The notes: generated from the sequence alone by a model not told the origin. A stretch of 54,053 nucleotides of DNA from Chitinophagales bacterium (GCA_026981615.1 JALSIH010000153.1:1-54053); one strand, 5' to 3'. Numbered from the stretch's first letter, positions 37,104 through 46,658 are shown. Program-made: numbers and translations.

Positions 37104-37120
37104 TTTCAGATAAAAAAAAC

Positions 37121-37843
37121 ATGACTACGGACAAAGGGATGCGGCTGAATAAGTATCTGGCGCATGCCGGAGTGGCTTCGCGAAGAAAAGCCGATGAATT
37201 GATCCGTGAAGGGCTGGTGAAGGTCAACGGCAAGGTAATCAGGGAAATGGGGCACCGCGTGCAGCCCGGTGATAAAGTCAGCTACGAAGGGCGCCTGCTT
37301 CGCCCCGAAAAAAAGGTCTATGTCCTTCTGAATAAGCCGAAGGATTTCATCAGCTCGGTAAAGGATGAAAAGGGCCGCAAAACGGTATTGGACCTGGTGC
37401 GAAAGGCCACACGCGAAAGAATATACCCCGTGGGGCGCCTCGACCGAAATACGACCGGTCTATTGCTGCTGACCAATGACGGGGATCTGGCCAAAAAACT
37501 CAGCCATCCATCTCATAAGGTATCGAAGGTGTATCTGGCCAGGCTCGACCGGCCGCTCCTGCGCGAGGACTTTGAACGGATCATCAAAGGAGTCGCTCTG
37601 GAGGAAGGGGTGGCCCGGGTTGATGAGTTGGCTTTCCCCGAGCCGTCAGACAAAAGCCAGGTGGGCATCGAACTGCACATCGGATGGAACCGGGTGGTGA
37701 GAAGAATCTTCGAAGAGCTGGGATATGAAGTGAAGCATCTTGACCGGGTCCTCTTTGCCGGACTGACCAAAAAAAACCTGCCGCGCGGAAAATGGAGGCA
37801 TCTCAGCGAGCGCGAAGTGCTTCACCTGAAACATTTCAAATAA
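37121..37843 (+). CDS. RsuA/RluB-family pseudouridine synthase
   Basis: S4 domain 'MRLNKYLAHAGVASRRKADELIREGLVKVNGKVI', catalytic 'PVGRLDRNTTGLLLLTNDGDLA'; ATG at 37121. Confidence 0.94.
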   Translation: MTTDKGMRLNKYLAHAGVASRRKADELIREGLVKVNGKVIREMGHRVQPGDKVSYEGRLLRPEKKVYVLLNKPKDFISSVKDEKGRKTVLDLVRKATRERIYPVGRLDRNTTGLLLLTNDGDLAKKLSHPSHKVSKVYLARLDRPLLREDFERIIKGVALEEGVARVDELAFPEPSDKSQVGIELHIGWNRVVRRIFEELGYEVKHLDRVLFAGLTKKNLPRGKWRHLSEREVLHLKHFK

Positions 37844-38542
37844 TCAGCGGCTGCTGAGCAGCACAGAAGCCAGCTGCCGGTTGAGCAGCAGCGAAGTGTG
37901 CAGATAGCCGGGATCGGGGGCATAGATAAAAAAAGTGCTTCCTTCGCAGATAAGGTCAATGATTTCATCACTCACATTTTCGCCAATGGCCGGGCAGCCT
38001 TCGCTGTTTCCCACCATGCCGTATTTGCGGATATGCTCGGTCGATGTGTAAGGTGCCGGATGAATGACAATGGCCCGTTCGCGGGCTTTGTCGTTGATGC
38101 CCGGCTCGAGGCCGTCAATGCGCAGCGAACGGCCGTTTTTTCCCACATAAGTCTCTGCCGTAAGGAAAAATCCCAGGCTGCTCTTGTTGGAGTTCGGGGT
38201 GTTTGAGAAGTTCTCGGCCCGCAGGCTGCCGCTGTTTTTCCCGTGGCTGGCAAAGGTGTAATACCTCATTCTCTTCTTTTTCAGGTCGATCACATAAAAG
38301 CGCCTCTGATTGGAGGGTTTGCTCAGGTCGAGGATGCTCAGCAATTGCGGCTTTTTGTTGATGCCTTTCTGTACGATGTTGTAATGTCCGATGAGCGCTG
38401 CTTCGAATACTTTAAACTCGAGCCGGAAGTCCTCAAGCCTGCATTCCCTGTACAGGGTATGTATGTGCTCTTCAAGCGGAACGGGCTTGCCGGCAGACGG
38501 AGCGAAACAGGAAAAGAGAAGAATGAAAATACTCGTAAACAT
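37844..38542 (-). CDS. Murein L,D-transpeptidase catalytic-domain family protein
   Basis: 'AIVIHPAPYTSTEHIRKYGMVGNSEGCPAI' catalytic Cys region; N-terminal signal sequence. Confidence 0.82.
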   Translation of the reverse strand: MFTSIFILLFSCFAPSAGKPVPLEEHIHTLYRECRLEDFRLEFKVFEAALIGHYNIVQKGINKKPQLLSILDLSKPSNQRRFYVIDLKKKRMRYYTFASHGKNSGSLRAENFSNTPNSNKSSLGFFLTAETYVGKNGRSLRIDGLEPGINDKARERAIVIHPAPYTSTEHIRKYGMVGNSEGCPAIGENVSDEIIDLICEGSTFFIYAPDPGYLHTSLLLNRQLASVLLSSR

Positions 38543-38658
38543 ACTTGTCGTGATTCTAAAGCAAAGCTATCGGCTTTGCCTTGCAGTGACAACGCAATTT
38601 GCCAACACGGTGATGCACCGATTTGCTATTTTTGGACAATCAGCAACATACACGATAT

Positions 38659-39591
38659 ATGAAGATTGACCGGATGATCGAGATTCCATCGGAACTGGGA
38701 GCAGGAACCCGGGGTGCCAGCCTCGGCATCAATGCTTTGAAGCTCTGCGCAGCCGAAAAGGGCATGACCCTGCTGGCCCGTTTGCCGCAGCAAAGAGTGG
38801 AGGATGAGAATGATTTGCTCTTCAAACCCCCGCTTCCCGAGAATGCCCATTACATCCGCGGAATCTATACGGTGATGTCGCATGCGGCCGATGTCATTGC
38901 CGATGCCTGCACCCTCACCGACAGCATGCTGATACTGACGGGCGACCACAGCAATGCCATTGCCACACTTGCCGGCATACGTAAGGCACGGCCCGGTGAT
39001 CGCCTGGGTGTCATCTGGATTGATGCCCACGCGGATTTGCATACCCCGTATACCTCCCCTTCGGGAAATATCCATGGAATGCCGCTGGCTGCCAGCCTCG
39101 GACTTGACAATATGGAATGCAAACGACACGAGCCTCATAAAGTCAGCCGGGAGTACTGGGAAAAGCTGAAAAACATTGGCGGCATAAAACCCAAATTGCT
39201 GCCCGGCGACATCGTATTCCTCGGCTTGCGAAGTTTTGAGGCCGAAGAGCGCTTCCTGCTCGATAAGCATGAGATCGCCAGATACGACACAGACGAAATC
39301 CGGAAGACGGGCCTTGCCCGGTGCATCTCAAAGTCGCTTGAGCACCTGCAGCAATGCGATCGCATACATATCTCCTTTGATGTCGACAGCATGGACCCCT
39401 CTGTCAGCAGGGGAACGGGCACACCCGTGGAAGGTGGTCTGATGCCGGAAGAAGTGATCGAACTGCTGAAAGGGCTGACGCGCGATAAGCGGGTTCGTAC
39501 CTTGGAAATTACGGAGATCAATCCCCTGCTGGACAATCGCAATAAAATGGCAAAGACGGTCTTGCAGATACTCGGGGAAGTGATCGAATAA
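38659..39591 (+). CDS. rocF: Arginase
   Basis: 'TGDHSNAIATLAG', 'IWIDAHADLHTPYTSPSGNIHGMPL', 'SFDVDSMDPSVSRGTGTPVEGGL' Mn-binding motifs. Confidence 0.88.
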   Translation: MKIDRMIEIPSELGAGTRGASLGINALKLCAAEKGMTLLARLPQQRVEDENDLLFKPPLPENAHYIRGIYTVMSHAADVIADACTLTDSMLILTGDHSNAIATLAGIRKARPGDRLGVIWIDAHADLHTPYTSPSGNIHGMPLAASLGLDNMECKRHEPHKVSREYWEKLKNIGGIKPKLLPGDIVFLGLRSFEAEERFLLDKHEIARYDTDEIRKTGLARCISKSLEHLQQCDRIHISFDVDSMDPSVSRGTGTPVEGGLMPEEVIELLKGLTRDKRVRTLEITEINPLLDNRNKMAKTVLQILGEVIE

Positions 39592-39625
39592 AAAAAAGCG
39601 ATCCCCCGGCAGGGAATCGCTTTTT
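39592..39625. terminator. Bidirectional terminator between convergent arginase and S46 peptidase genes
   Basis: AAAAAGCGATCCC-ccggca-GGGAATCGCTTTTT with one bulged A. Confidence 0.87.
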
Positions 39626-39642
39626 CCGGATTCATATATACA

Positions 39643-41787
39643 TTATTCCTTCACAATGTCCAGCTCGTTCATGATGTGGCTGCACTCCCCGAATTTGTCA
39701 ATTACGAAAAGGACATAGCGGATGTCCACACTGATCGTCCGGGTAACGGATTCGTCAAAGTAAAGGTCCGAGAGCATGCCTTCCCAGTTGCCGTCAAAGG
39801 CAATGCCGATGAGGTTTCCATCACCATCCATCACGGGGCTGCCCGAGTTGCCGCCCGTGATGTCTGTGTTATGAAGGAAGCAAATGGTCAGCGTATCGTT
39901 CTGGGCATAAGGCCCGAAGTCCTTGTTGACCAGCAGGGATTTGAGTTTGGGGTCCACATCAAACTCTTCGTCCCCGGGAATTTCCTTGGCGAGAATTCCG
40001 TAATGCGTGGTGAAGGCTTTGTATTTTTTTCCGCCATCTCCCACGTAGGGCTTGATGACACCGAAGGTGAGCCGCTCGGTCGAGTTGGCATCGGGATAGT
40101 AAAACTTTGTGGAATCAAAAAGCCTTCTTCCTTCTACATAAGCGGCCATCAGTTGTTCGCGCAGGCTGCTGATCATGCCTGACATGGCGTTGTGTTTCAG
40201 GTAAAGGCCGATCATGCTGTTGACATATCGCATGCCCGGGTCGTTTTCCAGGGTCAGCGTATCGGGATGGGCAAGGAATGCCAGCGCCCGCTTTCTGTCG
40301 CTCAGTATCGATTTCTTGCGTATCAGTCGTGCCATGCGGTCGAAGCGGTCTTTGCCGCCCTTGTCTTTCAGTTTCAAAAACCAGTCATCGCTGAAGACCG
40401 AAGGCCGGTATTCCGGGTCTTCGGGCAGGCCCTTGTAGAGCATGCGTGCCATGCTTGCAAGTATTTCTTCATCCATACGGGGATAGTAGTTGTCAAAATG
40501 TTCGTTGATGCTCTTCTCCATTTCTTTTTTGAATTCCTCGATGGCCGCCTCCGGGGCACCGCCTTTGAGCATGCGTTCCAGGCGGAAGAACTGAATGCCG
40601 AAAAGTACCGATCCCGGGGCAAATCCGGCCAGGTTCAGGTAGTCGGTGGTGATATCCAGTTGGATGTAGCCGGTGTCGAGGCCCCGGATATCTTCCAGCA
40701 CGCTACCGTATTTCCGCTGGCGGGCAGTATCGAGGCCGGTCCATTGCAGGAACTCCGTTTCATAGGCTTTTTTCTTTTCCAGAAAATCGGACTTGGCCGC
40801 CCGGTCCACAACTCCGAAGAAGTATTTCCTGCTGTTTGAAAGCGACTCGTAGTCCGAGGTCATTGCCAGCTCCACGGATTTCTTTTTATCCATATATTTC
40901 TTCATGATGCGAAGCCGCTCACTCAGGGCTTTTACGTAGATGGGATAGTCGACCCCGATGATATTTTCTATCGAGGACACGGGCAGGTATCGTTGGGTGT
41001 TTCCCGGAAATCCCATGATCATGGTAAAGTCACCTTCTTTCTTGTCTTTCAGGGAGATGGGCAGGTGGTGTGCCGGACGGAAGGGCACATTGTCGGGGCT
41101 GTATTCGGCCGGCTCGTTGTCTGCTCCGGTATAAATTCTGAAGATGGAGAAATCGCCCGTGTGGCGGGGCCACATCCAGTTGTCGGTTTCTCCGCCAAAG
41201 CTGCCGATGGAATTGGGCGGGGCGGCCACGAGGCGAATATCGCGATAGACTTTGTAGACCATGAGGTAATGCTCTTTGCCGTAAAACATGCTCGCTACCC
41301 TGGCTTCGATAAAGTCGCTGCTGCTCGCGGCACGGATGACGGAGTCGATGGCCGCATCGGGGTTTTCCGATCGGTTGATCAGCTCCGAGACATCCTCCAT
41401 ATACTGCAGAATGGACATGTAGAGTCCTTCCACGGGTTTTTCTTCTTCAAACGAGGAAGACCAGAAACCGTTGTCAACAAGGTTGTTTTCTTCGCTGCTC
41501 AGCCCGGCAATGGCATCGTAGCCGCAATGGTGATTGGTAAAGACGAGCCCTTTATCAGAAACGATCTCGGCCGTACAGAATCCGCCCATGGAAATGACGG
41601 CATCCTTGATGCTTGAGTGATTGATGCTGTAAATGTCGTCTGCGCTCAGGTGCAGCCCGCTGTTTTGCATATCTCCGCTGATGAGGCGGAGGTAGATGGG
41701 CAGCCACATGCCTTCATCGGCTGCCAGGCGCGGCAGCATAAAGAAGAGGGCGCTAAAGAGGAGCAGAACTTTCCTGATAATTTTCAT
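39643..41787 (-). CDS. S46-family dipeptidyl-peptidase (DPP7/DPP11-like)
   Basis: 'VFTNHHCGYDAIAGLS', 'FGGETDNWMWPRHTGDFSIFRIY', 'TGGNSGSPVMDGDGNLIGIAFDGNWE'. Confidence 0.93.
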   Translation of the reverse strand: MKIIRKVLLLFSALFFMLPRLAADEGMWLPIYLRLISGDMQNSGLHLSADDIYSINHSSIKDAVISMGGFCTAEIVSDKGLVFTNHHCGYDAIAGLSSEENNLVDNGFWSSSFEEEKPVEGLYMSILQYMEDVSELINRSENPDAAIDSVIRAASSSDFIEARVASMFYGKEHYLMVYKVYRDIRLVAAPPNSIGSFGGETDNWMWPRHTGDFSIFRIYTGADNEPAEYSPDNVPFRPAHHLPISLKDKKEGDFTMIMGFPGNTQRYLPVSSIENIIGVDYPIYVKALSERLRIMKKYMDKKKSVELAMTSDYESLSNSRKYFFGVVDRAAKSDFLEKKKAYETEFLQWTGLDTARQRKYGSVLEDIRGLDTGYIQLDITTDYLNLAGFAPGSVLFGIQFFRLERMLKGGAPEAAIEEFKKEMEKSINEHFDNYYPRMDEEILASMARMLYKGLPEDPEYRPSVFSDDWFLKLKDKGGKDRFDRMARLIRKKSILSDRKRALAFLAHPDTLTLENDPGMRYVNSMIGLYLKHNAMSGMISSLREQLMAAYVEGRRLFDSTKFYYPDANSTERLTFGVIKPYVGDGGKKYKAFTTHYGILAKEIPGDEEFDVDPKLKSLLVNKDFGPYAQNDTLTICFLHNTDITGGNSGSPVMDGDGNLIGIAFDGNWEGMLSDLYFDESVTRTISVDIRYVLFVIDKFGECSHIMNELDIVKE

Positions 41788-41797
41788 AATATGGGTC

Positions 41798-43945
41798 TTA
41801 ATGGTGACGGTTTAATTGTGTATCTATGAAGTCTTCAATGATCCGGTAGAGGTGTTCGCGGTCAGGGCCCCTTACATTGTGCGGATGATCGGGGTAGGGG
41901 AAAAAGTGAACGACTTTTCGGGCTGCGATGAATGCATTCATGAGTTCCATGCTGTGCTGCGGCACAACCGTGGCATCCTGCAGGCCGTGGATGACCAGCA
42001 GCTCGCCTTCAAGCTGCCCGGCATAGTTGGCCAGCCTTGATTTTTCGAAGCCTTCTTCGTTCTCGAAATAACGGTCCATGTAGCGCTCACCGTACATGAC
42101 CTCGTAATAGCGCCAGTTGCAAACCGGGCCACCGGCCACGCCCACCTGAAAAAGACCGGGCTTGCGAAGCATGAGCGAGGTGCTCATGTATCCTCCGTAA
42201 CTCCATCCGAAGACGGCCATGCGCCCCGTATCGACAAAGGGGAGCGTTCTCAGATATTCCACGCCTTTTTCCTGGTCTTCCATTTCGAGGGTGCCCATCT
42301 GCCTGAAGATGGCCTGTTCGAAGGCCATCCCCCGGTTGGCACTTCCGCGGTTGTCCAGCGTAAAAACGACATATCCCTGCCGGCTCATATACTGAAGAAA
42401 GAGCTGTGCTCCGTACAGCCAGCTATTGCGCACCAGTTGCACATGAGGCCCGCCATAGACATAAACCATCACGGGATACTTTTTCGCAGGGTCGAAGCCG
42501 GCCGGTTTGATGAGCCTGGCGTAGAGGGGGGTGCCGTCATCTGCTTCGAGGGCAATGATTTCGGTCTCTCCGAGGCGGTATCCGGCCAGCGGATCGGGGG
42601 CGGAATAAGCAAAAGGCAATTTCCTGAACTTTTTATCATTGCGGTAGAGCGTGATCTGCCACGGAGTGGCAGGCCCCTCGAAGGTCTCAAGCAGATAGTA
42701 TCCCGTGGGGCTCAAAAGCGCATCGTGAATACCGTCTCCCCGGCTGAGGGCGGTTTTTTCCAGATTCCGCAGGTCGAGGCGATAGACCTGGCGGTTCAGC
42801 GGAGAGCCTTCCGTGCTTTGGTAATAAAGATAATGTTCCGCATCATCCAGACCGATAATCCGGGTCACTTCAAAAGGACCTTTTGTCAATTGGGCCAGCA
42901 GCTGCCCCGTGCTGTGATAAAGATAGAGGTGCTGGTGCCCGTCTCTTTCGCTGAACCAGATGAATTTTTCGGGAGATTTTTTTAAGAACAAAGGCCCGTG
43001 CTCGGGTTCTACATATTTTTCATTTTTCTCCGTAAAGAGGGTTTTGATAAAAATGCCGCTGCGTGCATCGAATTGCTGCAACTGCATTTCGTTTTGCTCG
43101 CGGTTGACCACCGCCACATAGAGGTAGTTGCCTCCCGGGCTCCAGGTGATATTGGTCAAGTATTGGTCATAGGGCCCGCGCGTTTCCAGATAAACCAGGC
43201 GATCGCTGTTCACGTCATAAACCCCGATTTCCACGTGCTCGCTGCTGTCCCCGTTCATCGGATATTTTACGGGAGTATTCGCTGCCGGCACTTCATGGTA
43301 ATCCGTAAGCGGATAATCGCTTACATGCGATTGATCTACCCGGTAAAAGGCAAGTTTGCTGCCATCGGGTGACCAGAAGAGGCCTTTTCGGATGCCAAAT
43401 TCGAATCGGCTGGCCGCCAGGCCGTATTGCAGTTCGCGGCTGCCGTCATGGCTCACGGCAACGGCTTGCTTTGCCCGGTTCTTCCAGATGTAAAGATTGT
43501 AGTCTTTGACAAAAGCCAGGTGATTTTTTTCTGATAGCTCCTTGGCCTGAGCTTCTTTGTCATAGCGGGCCTCCCAGCGCAGGGTGTCCGTTCCCTTACG
43601 AAAAGTAAAGAGATAGCCATCGTGCAGGAAAGAGAAACTGCCCGCATCGCGCCAGTGGAGCTCCGGAAAGCGCGTCAGCGTACGCAGCGAATCGGGAATC
43701 ATTTTTTTGAGAGAAGGAAGCGCAAGCAGCAGGCTTTTTTCGCTCTTTTTTGCCAAAACGCTGTAAAGCTTTTCTCCGCTGCTGTCGATGTAGGAGAAAT
43801 GCCTGCTGTCTGTCCATTGCAGTTGAGCAGGACGTTTGGGATAGAGCCCGCTGTTTCCGGTAATGGCCTGAAGGGTTAATTGTTTCTCTTGTGCAGAAGC
43901 GAAGCGGCTTGCCAAAATCAGAAAAAGCAGAAAGATTTTTTGCAT
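41798..43945 (-). CDS. S9-family prolyl oligopeptidase / DPP4-like peptidase
   Basis: 'VFGWSYGGYMSTSLML' catalytic Ser, 'LQDATVVPQHSMEL' Asp, 'PDHPHNVRGPDREHLYR' His; DPP IV N-terminal propeller. Confidence 0.93.
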   Translation of the reverse strand: MQKIFLLFLILASRFASAQEKQLTLQAITGNSGLYPKRPAQLQWTDSRHFSYIDSSGEKLYSVLAKKSEKSLLLALPSLKKMIPDSLRTLTRFPELHWRDAGSFSFLHDGYLFTFRKGTDTLRWEARYDKEAQAKELSEKNHLAFVKDYNLYIWKNRAKQAVAVSHDGSRELQYGLAASRFEFGIRKGLFWSPDGSKLAFYRVDQSHVSDYPLTDYHEVPAANTPVKYPMNGDSSEHVEIGVYDVNSDRLVYLETRGPYDQYLTNITWSPGGNYLYVAVVNREQNEMQLQQFDARSGIFIKTLFTEKNEKYVEPEHGPLFLKKSPEKFIWFSERDGHQHLYLYHSTGQLLAQLTKGPFEVTRIIGLDDAEHYLYYQSTEGSPLNRQVYRLDLRNLEKTALSRGDGIHDALLSPTGYYLLETFEGPATPWQITLYRNDKKFRKLPFAYSAPDPLAGYRLGETEIIALEADDGTPLYARLIKPAGFDPAKKYPVMVYVYGGPHVQLVRNSWLYGAQLFLQYMSRQGYVVFTLDNRGSANRGMAFEQAIFRQMGTLEMEDQEKGVEYLRTLPFVDTGRMAVFGWSYGGYMSTSLMLRKPGLFQVGVAGGPVCNWRYYEVMYGERYMDRYFENEEGFEKSRLANYAGQLEGELLVIHGLQDATVVPQHSMELMNAFIAARKVVHFFPYPDHPHNVRGPDREHLYRIIEDFIDTQLNRHH

Positions 43946-44030
43946 GGAGCTAATTTACAGGGATCGCTCCATTTATTTTATTCGGGGCTGAATTTTAAGC
44001 GCTTCACGGCCGGATCATTATTTGCCGAAA

Positions 44031-44068
44031 GGGTGACATAAATCACCCGCTGAATTGACACAGATCAC
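44031..44068. promoter_or_regulatory. Two tandem CRP/FNR-like palindromes
   Basis: GTGAcataaaTCAC (44033-44046) within GGGTGACATAAATCACCC, and TTGAcacagaTCAC (44055-44068); 22-bp register. Confidence 0.65.
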
Positions 44069-44105
44069 CCCCATCGATGTAAATCTTGCATTCCTTTGTA
44101 TCGCT

Positions 44106-44315
44106 ATGAAAGGAAAAGAAGCCTTCGAAAACAACATGAACATGGTCGATATCGTAGTGCGATATCTCATTTTGATGGTCTTCATGATTCTAGGCGTGCT
44201 CCTTCAAATTAAGCTGTTTTGGATTATAGGTGTATACTTTTTTCTGACAGGTATTTTGGGTTGGGACCCGGTGTATGATATGCTGGGAATCAATACCAAA
44301 AAACGCAAGATATAG
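44106..44315 (+). CDS. DUF2892 (YgaP-like TM) small membrane protein; start 44106 or 44136
   Basis: 'NNMNMVDIVVRYLILMVFMILGVLLQIKLFWIIGVYFFLTGILGWDPVYDMLGINTKKRK'. Confidence 0.82.
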   Translation: MKGKEAFENNMNMVDIVVRYLILMVFMILGVLLQIKLFWIIGVYFFLTGILGWDPVYDMLGINTKKRKI

Positions 44316-44402
44316 GGTTTCATAGTTTTAGGGTTAACCGATTGTGGTCAATCAGGCGAAGGGCGGGGAGCAGTTCTGAATTGCTTCTCGCTCTTTTTTT
44401 TG

Positions 44403-44431
44403 CAAAAAAAAGCAGGCCTTTTCAGACCTGC
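44403..44431 (-). terminator. Intrinsic terminator of the downstream minus-strand barrel gene
   Basis: GCAGG...CCTGC stem (44412-44431), followed on the minus strand by TTTTTTTT. Confidence 0.75.
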
Positions 44432-44461
44432 CGTTTCACCCAAACTCAGAATATGGCTTAA

Positions 44462-45175
44462 CTAATCATCCGTGACCAGCACTTCTTTCGGATCGAAGGG
44501 CAATTCTTCTTCTTTTTCGTCTTCTTTTTTGAAAATACGGTCAACGATGTTGTAGCTCAATGTCAGGTTGAAAACCTGGTCGCTTGTTTTAAAGGGAAGG
44601 ATTTGTCTTCTGTAGTTGGCCTGTATGCCGGCTTCGTTGAAGTTGCCGCTGTAGTTTAAGTTCAGGTTGAATTTGCTGATCTGTACCCCGAAGCCGAGAA
44701 AGAAGCCGAAACTATTGGTGCTCACGCTGTTGTCGTAGGCCACATAGAGGGCCGTATTGGAGGGCACCATAGACCCGTCCACGTAGTGGCTCCATTGCAA
44801 TCCGCCAAATACATTGTATGTGTTTTTAATCCGGTAGCCCAGTTTTACGGGCAGGTACACTTTGTTCAGGTGAATGACCTGTTCGCGGCTCATATCCGGG
44901 CCGGAGAACTGTGCGGTGGAGCGTTCCTGGGCAAAGGTGAGCCTTGTCTCCGTAAAGAAGTTATGATAGTTGAAGTTTACAAAGGCCCCGGCCATCAAGC
45001 CTGCCCCGCCACCGTTTGTCTTGAAAGTGTAATTAATATCGTTGACCACAAAGGATTCATCCATCTGGATGGAGTTGTAGTTCAGCCCCATGACGGGGCC
45101 GGCTGTCAGTTGTTGTGCAGATAGGTGGAGTTGATAGGAGACGAGTGCTATGTAGATAATTAATAGCTTTTTCAT
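44462..45175 (-). CDS. Outer-membrane beta-barrel (porin/PorT family) protein with acidic tail
   Basis: Signal peptide MKKLLIIYIALVSYQLHLSAQQ; barrel pattern; tail KKEDEKEEELPFDPKEVLVTDD. Confidence 0.75.
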   Translation of the reverse strand: MKKLLIIYIALVSYQLHLSAQQLTAGPVMGLNYNSIQMDESFVVNDINYTFKTNGGGAGLMAGAFVNFNYHNFFTETRLTFAQERSTAQFSGPDMSREQVIHLNKVYLPVKLGYRIKNTYNVFGGLQWSHYVDGSMVPSNTALYVAYDNSVSTNSFGFFLGFGVQISKFNLNLNYSGNFNEAGIQANYRRQILPFKTSDQVFNLTLSYNIVDRIFKKEDEKEEELPFDPKEVLVTDD

Positions 45176-45275
45176 CGGGGTGAATTTTAGGTTTGCTAAT
45201 GGCTACATGTTTCTCTACGGTATTGGGGTTGTAAAAGTTACAAGGGTTGAAAAATAATCTTACAGGCAGGCGGCA

Positions 45276-46544
45276 TCAGAGTTCATCGGGGATGCGAAAA
45301 CGGAATCGGAGCTCCTCCCCGTTTCGCAGTACGGTGATTCTCAGTTTCTTGTGCGGCCTGCCGGAAAAGAGCGCAATCAGTTCGCTGAGTCCCATCTCTT
45401 TGGCATCCCTGCCGTTGACTTCCAGCACCTGGTCACCGGCCAGCATGCCCGCCTCTGCCGCCACGGAGCCTTCCCTGACTTCCTTGACCATATAAAGGGG
45501 CAGTTCTTCGAAGGGCCTTTCTATTTCTATGCCGGTGGAGTTGTAAAGAAAGTGATCTCGAAACATGCGATTCTTCTTCAGCCAGATTTTCTGATGCGGG
45601 TAGCTGATGGTTAGCTGAAAACGCTTGAGGATGTCCATGCCTATGATGCCGATGTGGTATTCCGGCAGGATGTCTTTGCTTGCCGCCAGGCTGTCGGGGA
45701 AGGCGATGATGGGATTTTGCAGGGTATAGGGTCCCAGCCGGAGGGCCTCAATTCTGGAGAGATGGCCTTTCATATCTCCGCTGAGTCCATAGCCCAGGGT
45801 GCCGTAAACGCCTGAAATGCCGATGGCTTTGCGTTCCTGCTCGCTCATAAAGAGGGCTGCCGAAAATCCGGCCCCCGAGTCCAGAAGCAAGCGGTAGAGA
45901 CTGCTTTTGCCACGGGAGAAAGTGACCGGCACCTGAATGAAAGGCTTTTGGTCGATCAATTCGAGCTTCAACTCACGGCCCCGGCCTTTTGATTTGAAGG
46001 CAGACGGGCGGTAGAGTTTCAGCCGTTTTCCGGGATAATCGATCTCCACCACAAAGTCTTTGAAAAGGGCGTATCCGATAATGCCGTGGACATTGACGGC
46101 CAATCTGTTTTTTATTTTGAAAGTCGTATCGCGCACCAGCAGGACATCCTGATTTCTGCCCGTGATGCCGGGAATTTGAATAATGTTCCCGTAGGTATGC
46201 AAGGCCTTTATGCTTGCGCCCATGCCCAGCCCTCCGATTTGCAGTTCGCGGCTGCCGGTCAGCTGCAGAGAATCGCGGGCCGGCAGGCGGAAGAGAATGG
46301 TATTGCGCACACCGGAATCGAGAATAAACCAGAGCGTATCGGAATGATTGAGAAAAAGAGGGATAAGGATGAGGTTTTGAGTAGCTTTAAAAGGTATGAC
46401 GAGCTTTTTTGCAAGGCTGTCATCGGGATAAAATGAATTGAAGTACGGCTGGGCACTTGCCTGCCCGGAGAAAAGCCCCGAAAGCAGGCAGAGAAGCCCC
46501 GCGATGATGCGGAGGAAGCGGCCCGGTGTGCGGTGTTTTTTCAT
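45276..46544 (-). CDS. Retropepsin-like aspartyl protease (two DSG lobes) with C-terminal PDZ domain
   Basis: 'LWFILDSGVRNTIL' and 'YRLLLDSGAGFSAAL'; PDZ 'VREGSVAAEAGMLAGDQVLEVNGRDAKEMGLSELIALFSG'; start trimmed to 46544. Confidence 0.87.
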   Translation of the reverse strand: MKKHRTPGRFLRIIAGLLCLLSGLFSGQASAQPYFNSFYPDDSLAKKLVIPFKATQNLILIPLFLNHSDTLWFILDSGVRNTILFRLPARDSLQLTGSRELQIGGLGMGASIKALHTYGNIIQIPGITGRNQDVLLVRDTTFKIKNRLAVNVHGIIGYALFKDFVVEIDYPGKRLKLYRPSAFKSKGRGRELKLELIDQKPFIQVPVTFSRGKSSLYRLLLDSGAGFSAALFMSEQERKAIGISGVYGTLGYGLSGDMKGHLSRIEALRLGPYTLQNPIIAFPDSLAASKDILPEYHIGIIGMDILKRFQLTISYPHQKIWLKKNRMFRDHFLYNSTGIEIERPFEELPLYMVKEVREGSVAAEAGMLAGDQVLEVNGRDAKEMGLSELIALFSGRPHKKLRITVLRNGEELRFRFRIPDEL

Positions 46545-46590
46545 GAAAGAGAACCCCTTCCGGGTTTTGGAAGTTTCTGCTTTGAAAATA

Positions 46591-46618
46591 TTGAAAAACA
46601 AGGGATTTAGTAATTTCG
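46591..46618 (+). promoter_or_regulatory. Candidate promoter for the DUF349 gene (TTG-N17-TAATTTCG)
   Basis: TTG at 46591-46593 and TAATTTCG at 46611-46618; near the Bacteroidota consensus. Confidence 0.35.
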
Positions 46619-46658
46619 CAGCACCAATAAAAATACCGAAAAGGGGACAGGAGAAAAA

